Below are positions 26,201 to 34,167 of a DNA stretch of 34,167 nucleotides, piece by piece. The stretch is from Singulisphaera sp. GP187 (GTDB taxonomy: Bacteria > Planctomycetota > UBA1135 > UBA2386), in NCBI GenBank assembly GCA_945871815.1, contig CAMBXM010000023.1, positions 1 through 34,167 on the forward strand, given 5' to 3'. Both the position numbers and the translations under genes were made by a program. The notes beneath the pieces were generated by a model that saw only the letters and a list, made by a program, of their open reading frames with translations, did not search any database and was not told the DNA's origin. Numbering within the stretch: position 1 is the first letter of the stretch; the number at the start of each line of letters is the position of its first letter.

Positions 26201-26890
26201 ATGATCCTCCGCCTCGCCGCCGTTCTCGCAGCTCTATCGCTGCCATTCTTCGTCCAGGATCCGAAGCCCGTTCCTGCCACGGTGCCGCTCAGCGCAGGCC
26301 TGTCGTTCGCCGACCCCTTGACGATCAAAGCCCCACACGACTTCTTGCGCGACTTTCCAGCCAAGACGGGCCCGCACACCGTGAACGCCGTCGTCGAGAT
26401 CCCCTGCGGAACCAACGAGAAGTGGGAAGTGAAGCTCGACGGCATCATGCGTTGGGACCAGAAGGACGGCGCCCCCCGCGTGGTCGAGTACCTTGGCTAC
26501 CCAACCAACTACGGCATCGTCCCGCGCGCGATCCTCGGCAAAGCCATGGGTGGCGACGGTGATCCGCTCGACATCCTCGTACTCGGCCCATCGATGCCGC
26601 GCGGCACCATCAAGTCGGTGAAGGTCCTGGGCCTGATTCATCTGGTCGATAACGGCGAGACCGACGACAAGGTGCTCGCGGTCGACGCTGCCGGGCCCTT
26701 GGGCAAACTCGAGGACCTGACCGGTCTCGAACGCGACTACCCTGGTGTCACCTCGATCCTGAAGACGTGGTTTCAGAACTACAAGGGTCCAGGCAAGCTC
26801 ACCTGCTCCGGTTTCGGCTCGCGTAGCGATGCGCTCGAGTTGATCGCGAAGTGCGAGGCCTCGTTCGCGAGCAACGGCGCCACCAAGTAA
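26201..26890 (+). CDS. ppa: Family I inorganic pyrophosphatase with export signal
   Basis: This 229-residue protein hydrolyses pyrophosphate to phosphate. Family I signatures are VVEIPCGTNEKWEV (64-77), YPTNYGIVP (100-108), the metal-binding DGDPLDILVL (119-128) and GETDDKVLAV (152-161) with further Asp ligands. The usual bacterial length is about 175. The extra residues are an N-terminal extension of about 45, whose first 18 residues (MILRLAAVLAALSLPFFV) look like a signal peptide, plus a linker. Family I enzymes are normally cytosolic, so predicted export is unusual. The next in-frame candidate Met lies inside the fold, so the extension seems real. Confidence 0.92.
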   Translation: MILRLAAVLAALSLPFFVQDPKPVPATVPLSAGLSFADPLTIKAPHDFLRDFPAKTGPHTVNAVVEIPCGTNEKWEVKLDGIMRWDQKDGAPRVVEYLGYPTNYGIVPRAILGKAMGGDGDPLDILVLGPSMPRGTIKSVKVLGLIHLVDNGETDDKVLAVDAAGPLGKLEDLTGLERDYPGVTSILKTWFQNYKGPGKLTCSGFGSRSDALELIAKCEASFASNGATK

Positions 26891-27214
26891 GGCGCGAACC
26901 CTCGTAATCGGCCTGCGCGGCAGTCGCGGCACGGGCGTCGAGTGCGCGGCGACAGGCTCAACAGGACCACTGCCGCAACGGCACGGGCCAACAGGCCTCC
27001 CGCAGCGGTTGGGTACGACGCATCATGGTCCGGCAGTGCCGTCGAGGCCGCGCGCGACGAAGCCGACGGTCGGAAAGACCCCGCGCCGGTACGCTGGCGC
27101 GCGTGCAGACGGCGGCATTGCTGCTAAAAACGCTGCCCAAAGCACCACCTGCTACGGCCGGCTTCGCGCGCTGGCGCGCCGGACCACCACGCCTTCGAAC
27201 TCCCAGTCCCAACC
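26891..27214. other. Intergenic stretch without a recognised gene
   Basis: These 324 bases lie between the pyrophosphatase and CotH genes. I see no convincing reading frame. CACTGCCG and CGGCAGTG form an 8-bp inverted repeat with a long spacer of about 55 bases around 26968-27050, which may be chance in GC-rich DNA. GGTACGCTGG near 27090 contains a TAnnnT hexamer that could be a -10 element for the CotH gene. Confidence 0.3.
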
Positions 27215-28798
27215 ATGCTCCTCTCCTGTGCGCTGCTCGGAGGCTTGCTGCTGGCGTCGCCACAGAAGCCCGCCATGGGCGAGGATCCGGCCCGCGCCTT
27301 CTTTGCCAAGCTGCCGTTCGTGCAGGTCCACATCGAACTGACCGAGGCTTCGCGACAGGACCTGCGCGAGCGCCCGCGCGAGTATGTAACAGCGACGCTG
27401 CAACTCGACGGGACGACGTTTTCGCCAGTCGGCATCAAGCTGAAGGGCGCCGCCGGCAGCACGCGGGAGTTCGATGATCGGCCGGGATTCACCGTGCACT
27501 TCGGCAAGTTCGGTGGCACGGGTGCGTTTCACGGACTGCGCCGCTTCCACCTGAACAATGGCATCCAAGACGACTCGCGCCTCTCTGAATGGCTCGGTCA
27601 CGAGGTGTTCGCGCGCGCCGGCTACCCGGCACCGCGGGTGGCGCACGCGCGGGTGCGCGAAGGCAACCGCGACCTCGGTGTCTACGTGTTCCGCGAGGCC
27701 TTCGATCAGCAGTTCGTGCGCCGGGTGTTCGGCGACCAGGCGGGCAACCTCTACGACGGTGGTTTCTGCCAGGACGTCGATCAGGACCTCGAGAAAGACG
27801 CTGGCGATGGTCCCGACGACCACAGTGACTTGCGCGCACTTGCAGCGCACTGCAGCGGTGTGAACCGCGACCGCCTGCAGCAGCTCGACGCCGCGCTCGA
27901 CCTCGACCGATTCCTCGACTTCGCCGCGCTCGAGGCAATGCTCGGCCACTGGGATGGCTACACCCGCAACGCCAACAACTTCCGCCTCTTCCTCCCTACC
28001 GGCGGCCGCGCCTGCTTCCTGCCGCACGGCATGGACCAACTGCTGCAGGACACCGAGGCCTCGATCCTCGAACACCCGCCTGCCATCGTCGCCAGCGCCG
28101 TCATGCAGCAGCCGGCGCTGCGCAAGCGTTACCGCGAGCGACTGCGCGCCCTGTTGCCGCTGTTCGCGCCCGACACGCTGCGCGCGCGACTCGACGCGAT
28201 CGCGGACTCCCTGCAAGCGCAGTGGAAGGCAATCGACGAGGACGGCGCGCGCGCGCACGCCGATGCCGTCACGAGCCTCCGCCAGCGTCTCGCGGCGCGT
28301 TACCGCGACCTGCAAGTGCAAGTCAAGGCGCCCGAGCCGAAGCCGCTGCAACTGACGATCGGAAGGCCGCTGCCGCAGAAGAACTGGCACCCGGCGGCGG
28401 AGACGGAGCGGGTCGAGATCGCGAAGAAGAGCTTCCAGAGCGCGACCTCGTTGTACGTCCACTGCATCGACCGGGGCGAGGAACCGCGTCGCGGTGTGTG
28501 GCGCACCCACGTGCTGCTTGGCAAAGGGCGCTACGAGCTGCGCGGCACAGCGCGCTGCGCCGACGTTGACTCGCCGGCGAAGGATCAGGATGGCACCGAG
28601 CACGGCGGCGTGTGCCTTCGCGCCGGTGACGGCGTTAGCGCGCGGCTGTCGGGCAACGCCAACTGGACGCCCCTGGTTTGCGAGTTCGAGGTCGGCGAGT
28701 TTCAGCGCAGCGTCGAGCTCGCCTGCGACGTGCACGCTTTCGTCGGCAAGGCCTGGTTCCGCTTCGACTCGCTGGTCCTGGTGCGAGTTGGCGAGTGA
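27215..28798 (+). CDS. CotH-family kinase-like protein, exported
   Basis: This 527-residue protein matches the CotH family, atypical kinases first known from Bacillus spore coat and found exported in many bacteria. A short hydrophobic N-terminus (MLLSCALLGGLLLASPQ) suggests a signal peptide. Family features in order are VGIKLKGAAGS (72-82) and LRRFHLNNGIQDDSRLSEWL (108-127). Next come APRVAHARV with GVYVFREAFDQQFV (139-168) and the core GHWDGYTRNANNFRLF (244-259). The core Asp247 and Asn252 are followed by FLPHGMDQLL (268-277) with Asp274 as likely metal ligand. The C-terminal 150 residues look like a beta-sandwich and are not part of CotH. The target protein is unknown. Confidence 0.85.
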   Translation: MLLSCALLGGLLLASPQKPAMGEDPARAFFAKLPFVQVHIELTEASRQDLRERPREYVTATLQLDGTTFSPVGIKLKGAAGSTREFDDRPGFTVHFGKFGGTGAFHGLRRFHLNNGIQDDSRLSEWLGHEVFARAGYPAPRVAHARVREGNRDLGVYVFREAFDQQFVRRVFGDQAGNLYDGGFCQDVDQDLEKDAGDGPDDHSDLRALAAHCSGVNRDRLQQLDAALDLDRFLDFAALEAMLGHWDGYTRNANNFRLFLPTGGRACFLPHGMDQLLQDTEASILEHPPAIVASAVMQQPALRKRYRERLRALLPLFAPDTLRARLDAIADSLQAQWKAIDEDGARAHADAVTSLRQRLAARYRDLQVQVKAPEPKPLQLTIGRPLPQKNWHPAAETERVEIAKKSFQSATSLYVHCIDRGEEPRRGVWRTHVLLGKGRYELRGTARCADVDSPAKDQDGTEHGGVCLRAGDGVSARLSGNANWTPLVCEFEVGEFQRSVELACDVHAFVGKAWFRFDSLVLVRVGE

Positions 28799-28929
28799 TG
28801 CTCCCGCACTCCTCTGTGCGCCCAAAGAGGACGCGCCCCTCTGACCACGGTTCCCTCTGGCGAAGTCCTCCGCTAGCCCCCTTCGACGAGGTACGAGGAA
28901 TCCAAGCGCAGACCGGCGGCAGCGGCAAC

Positions 28930-29487
28930 TCAGTCCACCGACGATCGCATCCCAGGTAGCCCATCGAGGCTGGTGGCGTTCTTCTCGCGCACGTAGGCAG
29001 CGACACCTTCTGCGCCCTTCTTCTCGCACCACTTCGCCATCGTGTCGCGCTCGCCTTCGTAGGCGTAGAGCGGCACACCGAAGCCGCACGAGTCGGAGAT
29101 CCGGGCGACTTCGACTCGGATCACGCTGCGCACACCCAGTCGGACCGTGCCCCACGCCGATAGCAGCGACTCAAACACGGGGTCGTTCGGCTCCAGCACC
29201 GAGCCCCGGCCGTGTAGTCGCACGATGCGAGGCGCGCCATCGAACGCACACACCATCACCACGATGCGCCCGTTTTGGCGCAAGTGTGCGATCGTCTCGA
29301 TGCCGCTGCCGACGCGATCGACGTAGGCCACCGTCGTCGGACCGAGAACTTGGAGGGCTTCGCCGCCCTTGGGCGAGCAATTCACGTGGCCATCATCGCC
29401 ACTCGGCGCCGTGGCAACGAAAAACAGGTGCTGCGCGTTCAAGAATGCGCGCAACGCGTCATCGATCTCGGCGCGGACCTTGCCCAT
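28930..29487 (-). CDS. Pyridoxamine 5'-phosphate oxidase-family (split-barrel flavin) protein
   Basis: This 185-residue protein has an FMN-binding split-barrel domain at about residues 10-130. FFVATAPSGDDGHVNCSPKGG (22-42), TVAYVDRVGSG (52-62), TIAHLRQNGRIVVMVC (65-80) and VRLHGRGSVLE (89-99) follow the pattern of general-stress/PNPOx-like proteins. It lacks the C-terminal dimerisation motif of true PdxH, so vitamin B6 synthesis is unlikely; a flavin- or F420-type reductase or heme-related role is possible. On the minus strand TACGCT lies 7 bases before the ATG, hinting at a leaderless transcript. Confidence 0.8.
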   Translation of the reverse strand: MGKVRAEIDDALRAFLNAQHLFFVATAPSGDDGHVNCSPKGGEALQVLGPTTVAYVDRVGSGIETIAHLRQNGRIVVMVCAFDGAPRIVRLHGRGSVLEPNDPVFESLLSAWGTVRLGVRSVIRVEVARISDSCGFGVPLYAYEGERDTMAKWCEKKGAEGVAAYVREKNATSLDGLPGMRSSVD

Positions 29488-29575
29488 GGCCGAGAGCGTA
29501 GCAGCCCGTCGCTGGAGTTGTTCCCTGCCGCGGGTTCGCGGGCGCGGCGATGACGCGAACGCGCCGACGCCGCGA

Positions 29576-30745
29576 TCACATGATCGCGTCGAGGCCCGTC
29601 AGCTGGCGACCGATGATCAGGCCGTGGATGTCGTGCGTGCCTTCGTAGGTGATGACCGACTCCAGATTGCACATGTGGCGCATCATCTGGTACTCGTCCG
29701 TGATGCCATTGGCGCCGAGGATGTCGCGGCCGAGGCGGCAGCACTCGAGTGCCATCCAGCAACTGTTGCGCTTGGCCATCGACACGTGCCAGTGCTGCAT
29801 CGTGCCGTTCTCCTTCATCTTCGCGAGCTTCCAGCACATCAGCTGGGCCTTGGTGATCTCCGCGGCCATCCAGACCAGCTTGTTCTGCACCAACTGGTAC
29901 CGACCGATCGGCTTGTCGAACATGATTCGCATCTGGCTGTAGCGGCAGGCCTCGTCAAAGGCTGCCTGCGCCGCGCCAATCGCGCCGAACGAGATGCCGT
30001 AGCGCGCCTGCGTGAGGCAACCGAGCGGTCCCTTCAGACCCTCGACGCCGGGAAGGATCTGCGACTTGTGGATGCGGACGTCTTGGAGGATGAGTTCGCT
30101 CGTGTCTGACGCTCGCAACGAGAACTTGTTCTTGATGCTGCGCCCCTCGAAGCCCTTCGTGCCCTTGTCGACCAGGAAGCCGCGGATCGCCCCGTCCAGC
30201 TTGGCCCAGACGATCGAGACGTCGGCGCACGAACCATTGGTGATCCAGTACTTGCTGCCATTCAGTACGAAGTGATCGCCGTCCTTGACCGCCTTGGTCA
30301 ACATGCCGCCTGGGTTGCTGCCGAAGTCGGCCTCGGTCAGACCAAAGCAGCCGATGATGCGGCCAGCGGCCATACCCGGCAGGTACTTCTGCTTCTGCTC
30401 TTCGGTGCCCCACGCCCAGATCGGATACATGCAAAGCGATCCCTGGACCGAGACGAACGAGCGCAGCCCTGAGTCGCCGCGCTCGAGTTCCTGGCAGATC
30501 AACCCGCTTGCCATCGGCGACAGGCCGGCGCAGCCATAGCCCGTCAGCGAAGCGCCGTAGACACCCAGCTCGCCGAGTTCGGGGATGAGGTGCGTCGGAA
30601 ACGTCGCCGCCCGATTGTGCTCCTCGATCACGGGCATGAACCGGTCCGACACCCAGGCGCGGACCGTGTCGCGGATCATCCGCTCCTCGTCCGAGTAGAG
30701 TTCGTCCACGTTGTAGAAGTCGAGGGCCTTGTATTGGTCGGTCAT
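29576..30745 (-). CDS. gcdH: Acyl-CoA dehydrogenase, glutaryl-CoA dehydrogenase-like
   Basis: This 389-residue flavoenzyme resembles glutaryl-CoA dehydrogenase closely. That enzyme oxidises and decarboxylates glutaryl-CoA to crotonyl-CoA in lysine and tryptophan breakdown. Matching segments are GLRSFVSVQGSLCMYPIWAW (93-112; Arg95 sits where GCDH has its substrate-binding Arg), GCFGLTEADFGSNPGGM and LNGSKYWITNGSCADVSIVW. Near the end is TYEGTHDIHGLIIGRQLTG with catalytic Glu368. The ATG at 30745 begins the usual N-terminus; the frame is open upstream to 30991 but that part is Arg/Pro-rich and overlaps metG. No other lysine-degradation gene is present in the window, so the substrate is inferred from sequence alone. 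Confidence 0.88.
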   Translation of the reverse strand: MTDQYKALDFYNVDELYSDEERMIRDTVRAWVSDRFMPVIEEHNRAATFPTHLIPELGELGVYGASLTGYGCAGLSPMASGLICQELERGDSGLRSFVSVQGSLCMYPIWAWGTEEQKQKYLPGMAAGRIIGCFGLTEADFGSNPGGMLTKAVKDGDHFVLNGSKYWITNGSCADVSIVWAKLDGAIRGFLVDKGTKGFEGRSIKNKFSLRASDTSELILQDVRIHKSQILPGVEGLKGPLGCLTQARYGISFGAIGAAQAAFDEACRYSQMRIMFDKPIGRYQLVQNKLVWMAAEITKAQLMCWKLAKMKENGTMQHWHVSMAKRNSCWMALECCRLGRDILGANGITDEYQMMRHMCNLESVITYEGTHDIHGLIIGRQLTGLDAIM

Positions 30746-30886
30746 GTTCGGCTCGGTGTGAGGGCGGGGAGGATACGAGGGCCTGACGGACAAGGGAAGG
30801 CGGGCCGGTCGTAGCCAACCACTTCGCCACAATCCGTTCGGCAGATGCCGCAAGCCAAAGCGACCCGCTCCCCTGAGACGCGGCGC

Positions 30887-30892
30887 GGAGGA
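30887..30892 (+). promoter_or_regulatory. Shine-Dalgarno deciding the metG start
   Basis: GGAGGA lies 7 bases before the ATG at 30900. The ATG at 30948, where homology to other MetRS begins, has no comparable site. This favours a 16-residue N-terminal extension. Confidence 0.5.
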
Positions 30893-30899
30893 AGCGCCG

Positions 30900-32993
30900 A
30901 TGGCATGGATGCGGACAGCTGAGGCGGCAGCTAAGGTTACCGCCCCGATGTCGCGCCAGATCCTGGTCACCAGCGCCCTGCCGTACGCCAACGGCTCGAT
31001 CCACCTAGGTCATCTCGTCGAGTACCTGCAGACCGACATCTGGGCGCGGTTCCAGCGCCTGCGCGGTCACCAAGTCGCCTTCCTGTGTGCCGATGACACT
31101 CACGGCACGGCGATCATGATCCGGGCGCAGAAGGAAGGGCGTTCGCCCGAAGCGCTCATTGCCGCATCGAGCGACGAGCACCAGCGCGACTTCGCGGCCT
31201 TTGGCGTGTCGTTCGACCACTACGGCTCGACCAACAGCGCAACCAACTACGAGGTCTGCAAAGGCATCTGGCAGGCGTTGCGCCAGCGCGGCATGGTCGT
31301 GGAGCGCGAAGTGCAGCGGCTCTACGACCCGCAGCAGAAGACCTTCCTCGCCGACCGCTTCGTAAGGGGCACTTGCCCACGATGCGCGTCCCCAGACCAG
31401 TACGGCGACAACTGCGAGAAGTGCGGTTCGACCTACGCCGCGACCGAGTTGGTCAACCCTCGCAGTGTGCACAGTGGCGCCACGCCCGAGTTGCGGCCCA
31501 GCAAGCAACTGTTCGTCCAACTGACGCCACTCCAGGACTTCCTGACCGCATGGACGCAGCGGAGCGGTGCGCTACAGCCAGAGATCGCCAACTACCTGGC
31601 TGGCCACTTCCTCGACAAGCCGCTCCAGGACTGGGACGTGTCGCGGCCAGAGCCGTACTTCGGCTTCGAGATCCCCGACGCCAAGAACCAGTTCTGGTAC
31701 GTCTGGTTCGACGCGCCCGTCGGCTACATCGCCGCGACCGCCGAGTGGTGCAAGGCCAAGGGCGACTCGCTGGATCGCTGGTGGAAGAACCCCGAGTGCG
31801 AGGTCGTGCACTTCCTGGGCAAGGACATCACGTACTTCCACACGCTGTTCTGGCCAGCGATGCTGCACGTTGGCGGCTACCAACTGCCCAAGCGGGTGCA
31901 CATCCACGGCTTCCTGCGCGTCGGCGGCGAGAAGATGTCGAAGTCGCGCGGCACCTTCGTGACGGCGCGACAGTACCTCGACCAGCTCGACCCGAGCTTC
32001 CTCCGCTACTACTACGCCAGCAAACTCGGCCCCAGGATCGACGACCTCGACATCGTGCCAGACGAGTTCGTTGGCAAGGTCAACAGCGACCTCGTCGGCC
32101 GCGTCGTCAACCTGGCAAGCCGATCCGCGCGATTCGTCGAGACCACCGGCCTCTCGGCGACGTATCCGGACGACGGCGGGCTGTTCGCACGTGCAGCGGC
32201 GCAGAGCGAGGCTATTGCCGCAGCCTACGAGGCCTGCGATTACCGCGAAGCGACGCGCTTGTGCATGGTGCTGGCCGACGCGGCCAATGAGTACGTCGAG
32301 CACAAGGCGCCGTGGACGATCAAGAAGGACCCAGGCAGGTCGAAAGAGCTGCAGGACGTCTGCACGGTCGTCCTCAACCTCTTCCGCCAGATCTGCGTCT
32401 ACCTGTCGCCGGTGCTGCCGGACCTGGCCGCCAAGACTGGCACGTTGTTGGGCGAACCGATCACCCGCTGGGACCAGGTCACCACGCCGCTTGTTGGCCG
32501 AAGTGTCGCGCGCTTCCAGCACATGATGACCCGCATGGAACCCGAGAAGCTCGAAGCGATGTTCGCCGCGGCCAAGGCTGCGGCCGAGGCTGTTGCCCCC
32601 ACTCCACCGCCTGCCGCCGCGTCGACGGTTGACGACGGTGGCCCGCTGTTGGCCGAACCGCTGCAACCGACGATCGCCATCGACGACTTCACCAAGCTCG
32701 ACTTGCGCATCGCGCTCGTGGTGGCCGCCGAAGCGGTGCCAGAAGCCAAGAAGCTCCTGAAGCTGACGCTGAGCCTTGGTGGCACGGAGCGACGCACGGT
32801 ATTCGCCGGCATCAAGGCCTACTACCAGCCAGAACAACTCGTCGGCCGCCTAGTCGTGATGGTCGCCAACCTGGCACCACGGCAGATGAAGTTCGGCCTG
32901 AGCGAAGGCATGGTCATCGCGGCTGGCGGCGATGGCGAAGCCTTCCTGCTGTCGCCCGACAGCGGCGCGAAGCCCGGTCACCGGCTGCACTGA
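30900..32993 (+). CDS. metG: Methionyl-tRNA synthetase
   Basis: This 697-residue (681 from the second ATG at 30948) class I synthetase charges tRNA-Met. The HIGH motif is in [16 protein letters not shown] (28-42 region, HLGH 35-38) and KMSKS is at 345-349. A four-cysteine zinc knuckle, C159, C162, C172 and C175, marks the MetG1/E. coli-type enzyme. The C-terminal 110 residues form an EMAP/Trbp111-like OB-fold tRNA-binding domain ([17 protein letters not shown] with later [15 protein letters not shown]) joined by a Pro/Ala linker. This is the usual layout of long MetRS. It is divergent from the gcdH-like gene with about 150 bases between starts. Confidence 0.97.
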   Translation: MAWMRTAEAAAKVTAPMSRQILVTSALPYANGSIHLGHLVEYLQTDIWARFQRLRGHQVAFLCADDTHGTAIMIRAQKEGRSPEALIAASSDEHQRDFAAFGVSFDHYGSTNSATNYEVCKGIWQALRQRGMVVEREVQRLYDPQQKTFLADRFVRGTCPRCASPDQYGDNCEKCGSTYAATELVNPRSVHSGATPELRPSKQLFVQLTPLQDFLTAWTQRSGALQPEIANYLAGHFLDKPLQDWDVSRPEPYFGFEIPDAKNQFWYVWFDAPVGYIAATAEWCKAKGDSLDRWWKNPECEVVHFLGKDITYFHTLFWPAMLHVGGYQLPKRVHIHGFLRVGGEKMSKSRGTFVTARQYLDQLDPSFLRYYYASKLGPRIDDLDIVPDEFVGKVNSDLVGRVVNLASRSARFVETTGLSATYPDDGGLFARAAAQSEAIAAAYEACDYREATRLCMVLADAANEYVEHKAPWTIKKDPGRSKELQDVCTVVLNLFRQICVYLSPVLPDLAAKTGTLLGEPITRWDQVTTPLVGRSVARFQHMMTRMEPEKLEAMFAAAKAAAEAVAPTPPPAAASTVDDGGPLLAEPLQPTIAIDDFTKLDLRIALVVAAEAVPEAKKLLKLTLSLGGTERRTVFAGIKAYYQPEQLVGRLVVMVANLAPRQMKFGLSEGMVIAAGGDGEAFLLSPDSGAKPGHRLH

Positions 32994-33018
32994 TTCCCCT
33001 CCGCTGCGCGGGGCGGGG

Positions 33019-33044
33019 CCAACTGACTCTGCCAACTGACTCTG
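33019..33044 (+). repeat. Short tandem duplication
   Basis: The 13-base unit CCAACTGACTCTG occurs twice back to back just after metG. It lies in non-coding DNA and is probably a slippage or duplication event. No function is apparent. Confidence 0.6.
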
Positions 33045-33123
33045 GGCCGGCGAAGCGCGAGAGGATTGCAGGGCTGCGGGGAAGGCTGGCAGGGAACTCG
33101 GGCAACCGCGCAACCCACGCCCC

Positions 33124-33159
33124 ACAAAAGAACGAGGCCCGGACAAGTCCGGGCCTCGT
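33124..33159 (-). terminator. Intrinsic terminator of the lysine-rich mini-gene
   Basis: On the minus strand a 12-bp perfect stem (ACGAGGCCCGGA from 33159 down, pairing with 33143-33132) with loop CTTG is followed by TTCTTTT (33131-33125). The T-rich tail occurs only on the minus strand, so it serves the 26-residue gene ending at 33201 rather than metG. Confidence 0.8.
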
Positions 33160-33200
33160 ATGAAGCTTTGGTTCGGAGCCCGAAGGCTCCTACTGGCGGT

Positions 33201-33281
33201 TCAGCGCTTGGCCTTCTTCTTGCCAGCCTTCTTCGTCGCCTTCTTCGTCGCCTTCTTCGTGGTCTTCTTCTTGGCAGCCAT
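33201..33281 (-). CDS. 26-residue lysine-rich, histone H1-like mini-protein
   Basis: A very short reading frame encodes 26 residues, 13 of them Lys plus a final Arg. It starts MAAKKKTTKK, then repeats a KKAT/KKAG unit at about residues 9-20, and ends KKKAKR. Bacterial histone H1-like proteins such as chlamydial Hc1/Hc2 and the AlgP tail have such Lys/Ala/Thr repeats and bind DNA or RNA. This one is only the repeat tail without a folded domain. Two signals argue that it is a real gene: AAGGA at 33289-33293 lies 7 bases before the ATG, and an intrinsic terminator lies about 40 bases downstream in the same direction. A nucleic-acid-binding role is inference. It could also be the remnant of a longer gene, but start, stop and both flanking signals are intact. 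Confidence 0.7.
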   Translation of the reverse strand: MAAKKKTTKKATKKATKKAGKKKAKR

Positions 33282-33300
33282 GTCTCAGTCCTTGTTTAGG

Positions 33301-33680
33301 GTTGTGGGATCAAGGGGTGGGCGCAACACGGCGAAGCAGACCCGCGCCTGATCTCCGATGTAGATCGGCGCATGGTGATTCGAGATTCACCGGAAACTCC
33401 GCAGCCACCGGCACATACCTCGCTCACGCGCTTTTCGATTGATTTGCGAATCGCTATTTTTCTCGATTCTATCCAGAGAAGATCGCCATCATTTATGGCC
33501 TCGACACGGCCTCGAGGTGGACTGCGATTTTTCTTCGAGAATCTCCAACTTTTTGGCGCCGCGATGCTGCTGCAGGATGCCGCATGCAGGGACTTCGATC
33601 GCGCGGACTCGCATCGCAGCGAGAATCGACGCGCCCGAACGACACGCGGCACACAGGACGCAACGACCATCCAGAATGCA
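33301..33680. other. AT-richer gene-free stretch
   Basis: This stretch has visibly more A and T than the rest of the window, with T-runs near 33457, 33528 and 33548. Two frames stay open across parts of it, one per strand, but both give low-complexity Arg/Ser-rich products without features. CCTCGA (33499-33504) and TCGAGG (33512-33517) form a small hairpin, and GGTGA...TCACC near 33374-33391 another. It probably holds the promoter and leader of the lysine-rich mini-gene, and could hold a small RNA. Confidence 0.4.
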
Positions 33681-33722
33681 CACGCGGCGCGCACCCCGAT
33701 CGCTCGAGGTGCGCGCCGCGTG
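33681..33722 (-). terminator. Strong GC hairpin downstream of the mglB-like gene
   Basis: A perfect 15-bp inverted repeat (CACGCGGCGCGCACC at 33681-33695 with its complement at 33708-33722) encloses a 12-base loop. It begins 38 bases after the stop of the mglB-like gene. Neither side has a proper T-tract, so it may stop transcription weakly or protect the 3' end of the transcript. Confidence 0.5.
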
Positions 33723-33760
33723 CATGGAAGATCGCGCGTCGTTGATCGCTGCGGCAGTCG

Positions 33761-34167
33761 TCAGTCGAACAACTTGTCGAGCGACTTCTTCGCGTCTTGG
33801 CCGTAGGCCTCGCCGAGACCAGGGTCATCGCCTTGGCGGTTCATCGACGCCTTGTAGATGTCCGCGAGCTTCTTTGCGGTCTCGTTGGCGTAGAGGCGGA
33901 CCATGCCCACCGTCGTGCGATCATCGAACAGAATCGTCAGCAGCGTGCGATCCCCCACGAGGCCGAGCTGGATGTTGTCGCGCTCACCCTGATGGTACAT
34001 CGCTGTGAACTCTTCTTCACCGAGCAGCCGAGCCATCTCCTTGGTCGCTGCAAACGACCCGGCAACAAGCGCCGAGATCGTGTCAATGTCTATGGTGCGG
34101 AGTTCACCGCGCTTCGTGACCAGGTGACCTTCCTTGTCGATGAGGAGCGCGCACTTTGCGCCCGACA
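33761..34167 (-). CDS. mglB: MglB-like Roadblock/LC7 protein, 5' end outside the window
   Basis: The visible 135 residues cover most of a Roadblock/LC7 domain, and the frame runs off the right edge without a start. Sequence resembling Myxococcus MglB includes CALLIDKEGHLVTKRG, TISALVAGSFAATKEMARLL, GEEEFTAMYHQGERDN, LVGDRTLLTILFDDRTTVG and MVRLYANETAKKL. The acidic C-terminus ends KSLDKLFD, like MglB. MglB is the GTPase-activating partner of the small Ras-like GTPase MglA, which sets cell polarity and motility in myxobacteria. In the usual mglB-mglA order mglA follows immediately; here the 400 bases downstream carry no GTPase, so the partner must lie upstream or elsewhere. The internal Met at 34034-34036 is not the start, because homology continues before it. 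Confidence 0.85.
   Translation of the reverse strand, partial: SGAKCALLIDKEGHLVTKRGELRTIDIDTISALVAGSFAATKEMARLLGEEEFTAMYHQGERDNIQLGLVGDRTLLTILFDDRTTVGMVRLYANETAKKLADIYKASMNRQGDDPGLGEAYGQDAKKSLDKLFD

Noticed and set aside
33132..33159. Assigning the GC hairpin to metG as its terminator
   Set aside because: On the plus strand no T-tract follows; the T-rich tail is on the minus strand.
33296..33806. Overlapping open frames on both strands in the AT-richer stretch
   Set aside because: Low-complexity products, no ribosome site, and one runs across the perfect hairpin into the mglB-like gene antisense.

Overview
The window is GC-rich, densely coding bacterial DNA, most likely from a Planctomycetota chromosome of a lineage rich in secreted proteins. 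Three things point there: a DUF1549/LamG/DUF1553 protein next to a twin-arginine DUF1501 protein, an ECF sigma factor translationally coupled to a FecR-like membrane protein, and several exported proteins with N-terminal signal peptides and a Cys-containing C-terminal beta module. Many genes have no clear Shine-Dalgarno sequence. No tRNA, rRNA, CRISPR array, insertion sequence or phage gene was seen. The phylum assignment is inference.

Layout. Positions 1-6459 (+) hold an exopolysaccharide/O-antigen operon: Wzx-type flippase, Wzz/GumC-type chain-length protein, Wzy/WaaL-type polymerase or ligase, and two GT4 glycosyltransferases, with the last three joined by ATGA overlaps. Next come a secreted protein of unknown function (6637-7590) and a convergent membrane acyltransferase (7607-8743, -). 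Positions 9193-9432 hold a gene that ordinary gene calling would miss: a SelW/Rdx-family selenoprotein whose CxxU motif is encoded by an in-frame UGA, followed at once by a SECIS-like hairpin with a GGUCU loop. A small unknown gene (9546-9812) follows it.

Positions 9832-16368 (-) look like one unit: ECF sigma factor, two-membrane-segment anti-sigma/FecR-like protein with LTxxQ motifs, DUF1549-LamG-DUF1553 protein and DUF1501 protein. It lies downstream of leuS (16478-19099, -), which ends in a clear intrinsic terminator. Positions 19257-28798 are mainly exported proteins: an unknown protein, an S15-family Xaa-Pro dipeptidyl-peptidase, a PhoX/DUF839-like protein, a helical repeat-like protein, a family I pyrophosphatase with an export signal and a CotH-type kinase. 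A cytosolic Old Yellow Enzyme lies among them. Then come a split-barrel flavin-binding protein, a glutaryl-CoA dehydrogenase-like enzyme and, divergently, metG.

The right end holds a 26-residue lysine-rich mini-protein with its own ribosome binding site and intrinsic terminator (33201-33281, -), a comparatively AT-rich stretch without a gene, and the 3' part of an MglB-like Roadblock/LC7 gene with no mglA next to it on the downstream side. The most notable items are the selenoprotein, the lysine-rich mini-gene, and the sigma/anti-sigma unit with a strong internal start signal.
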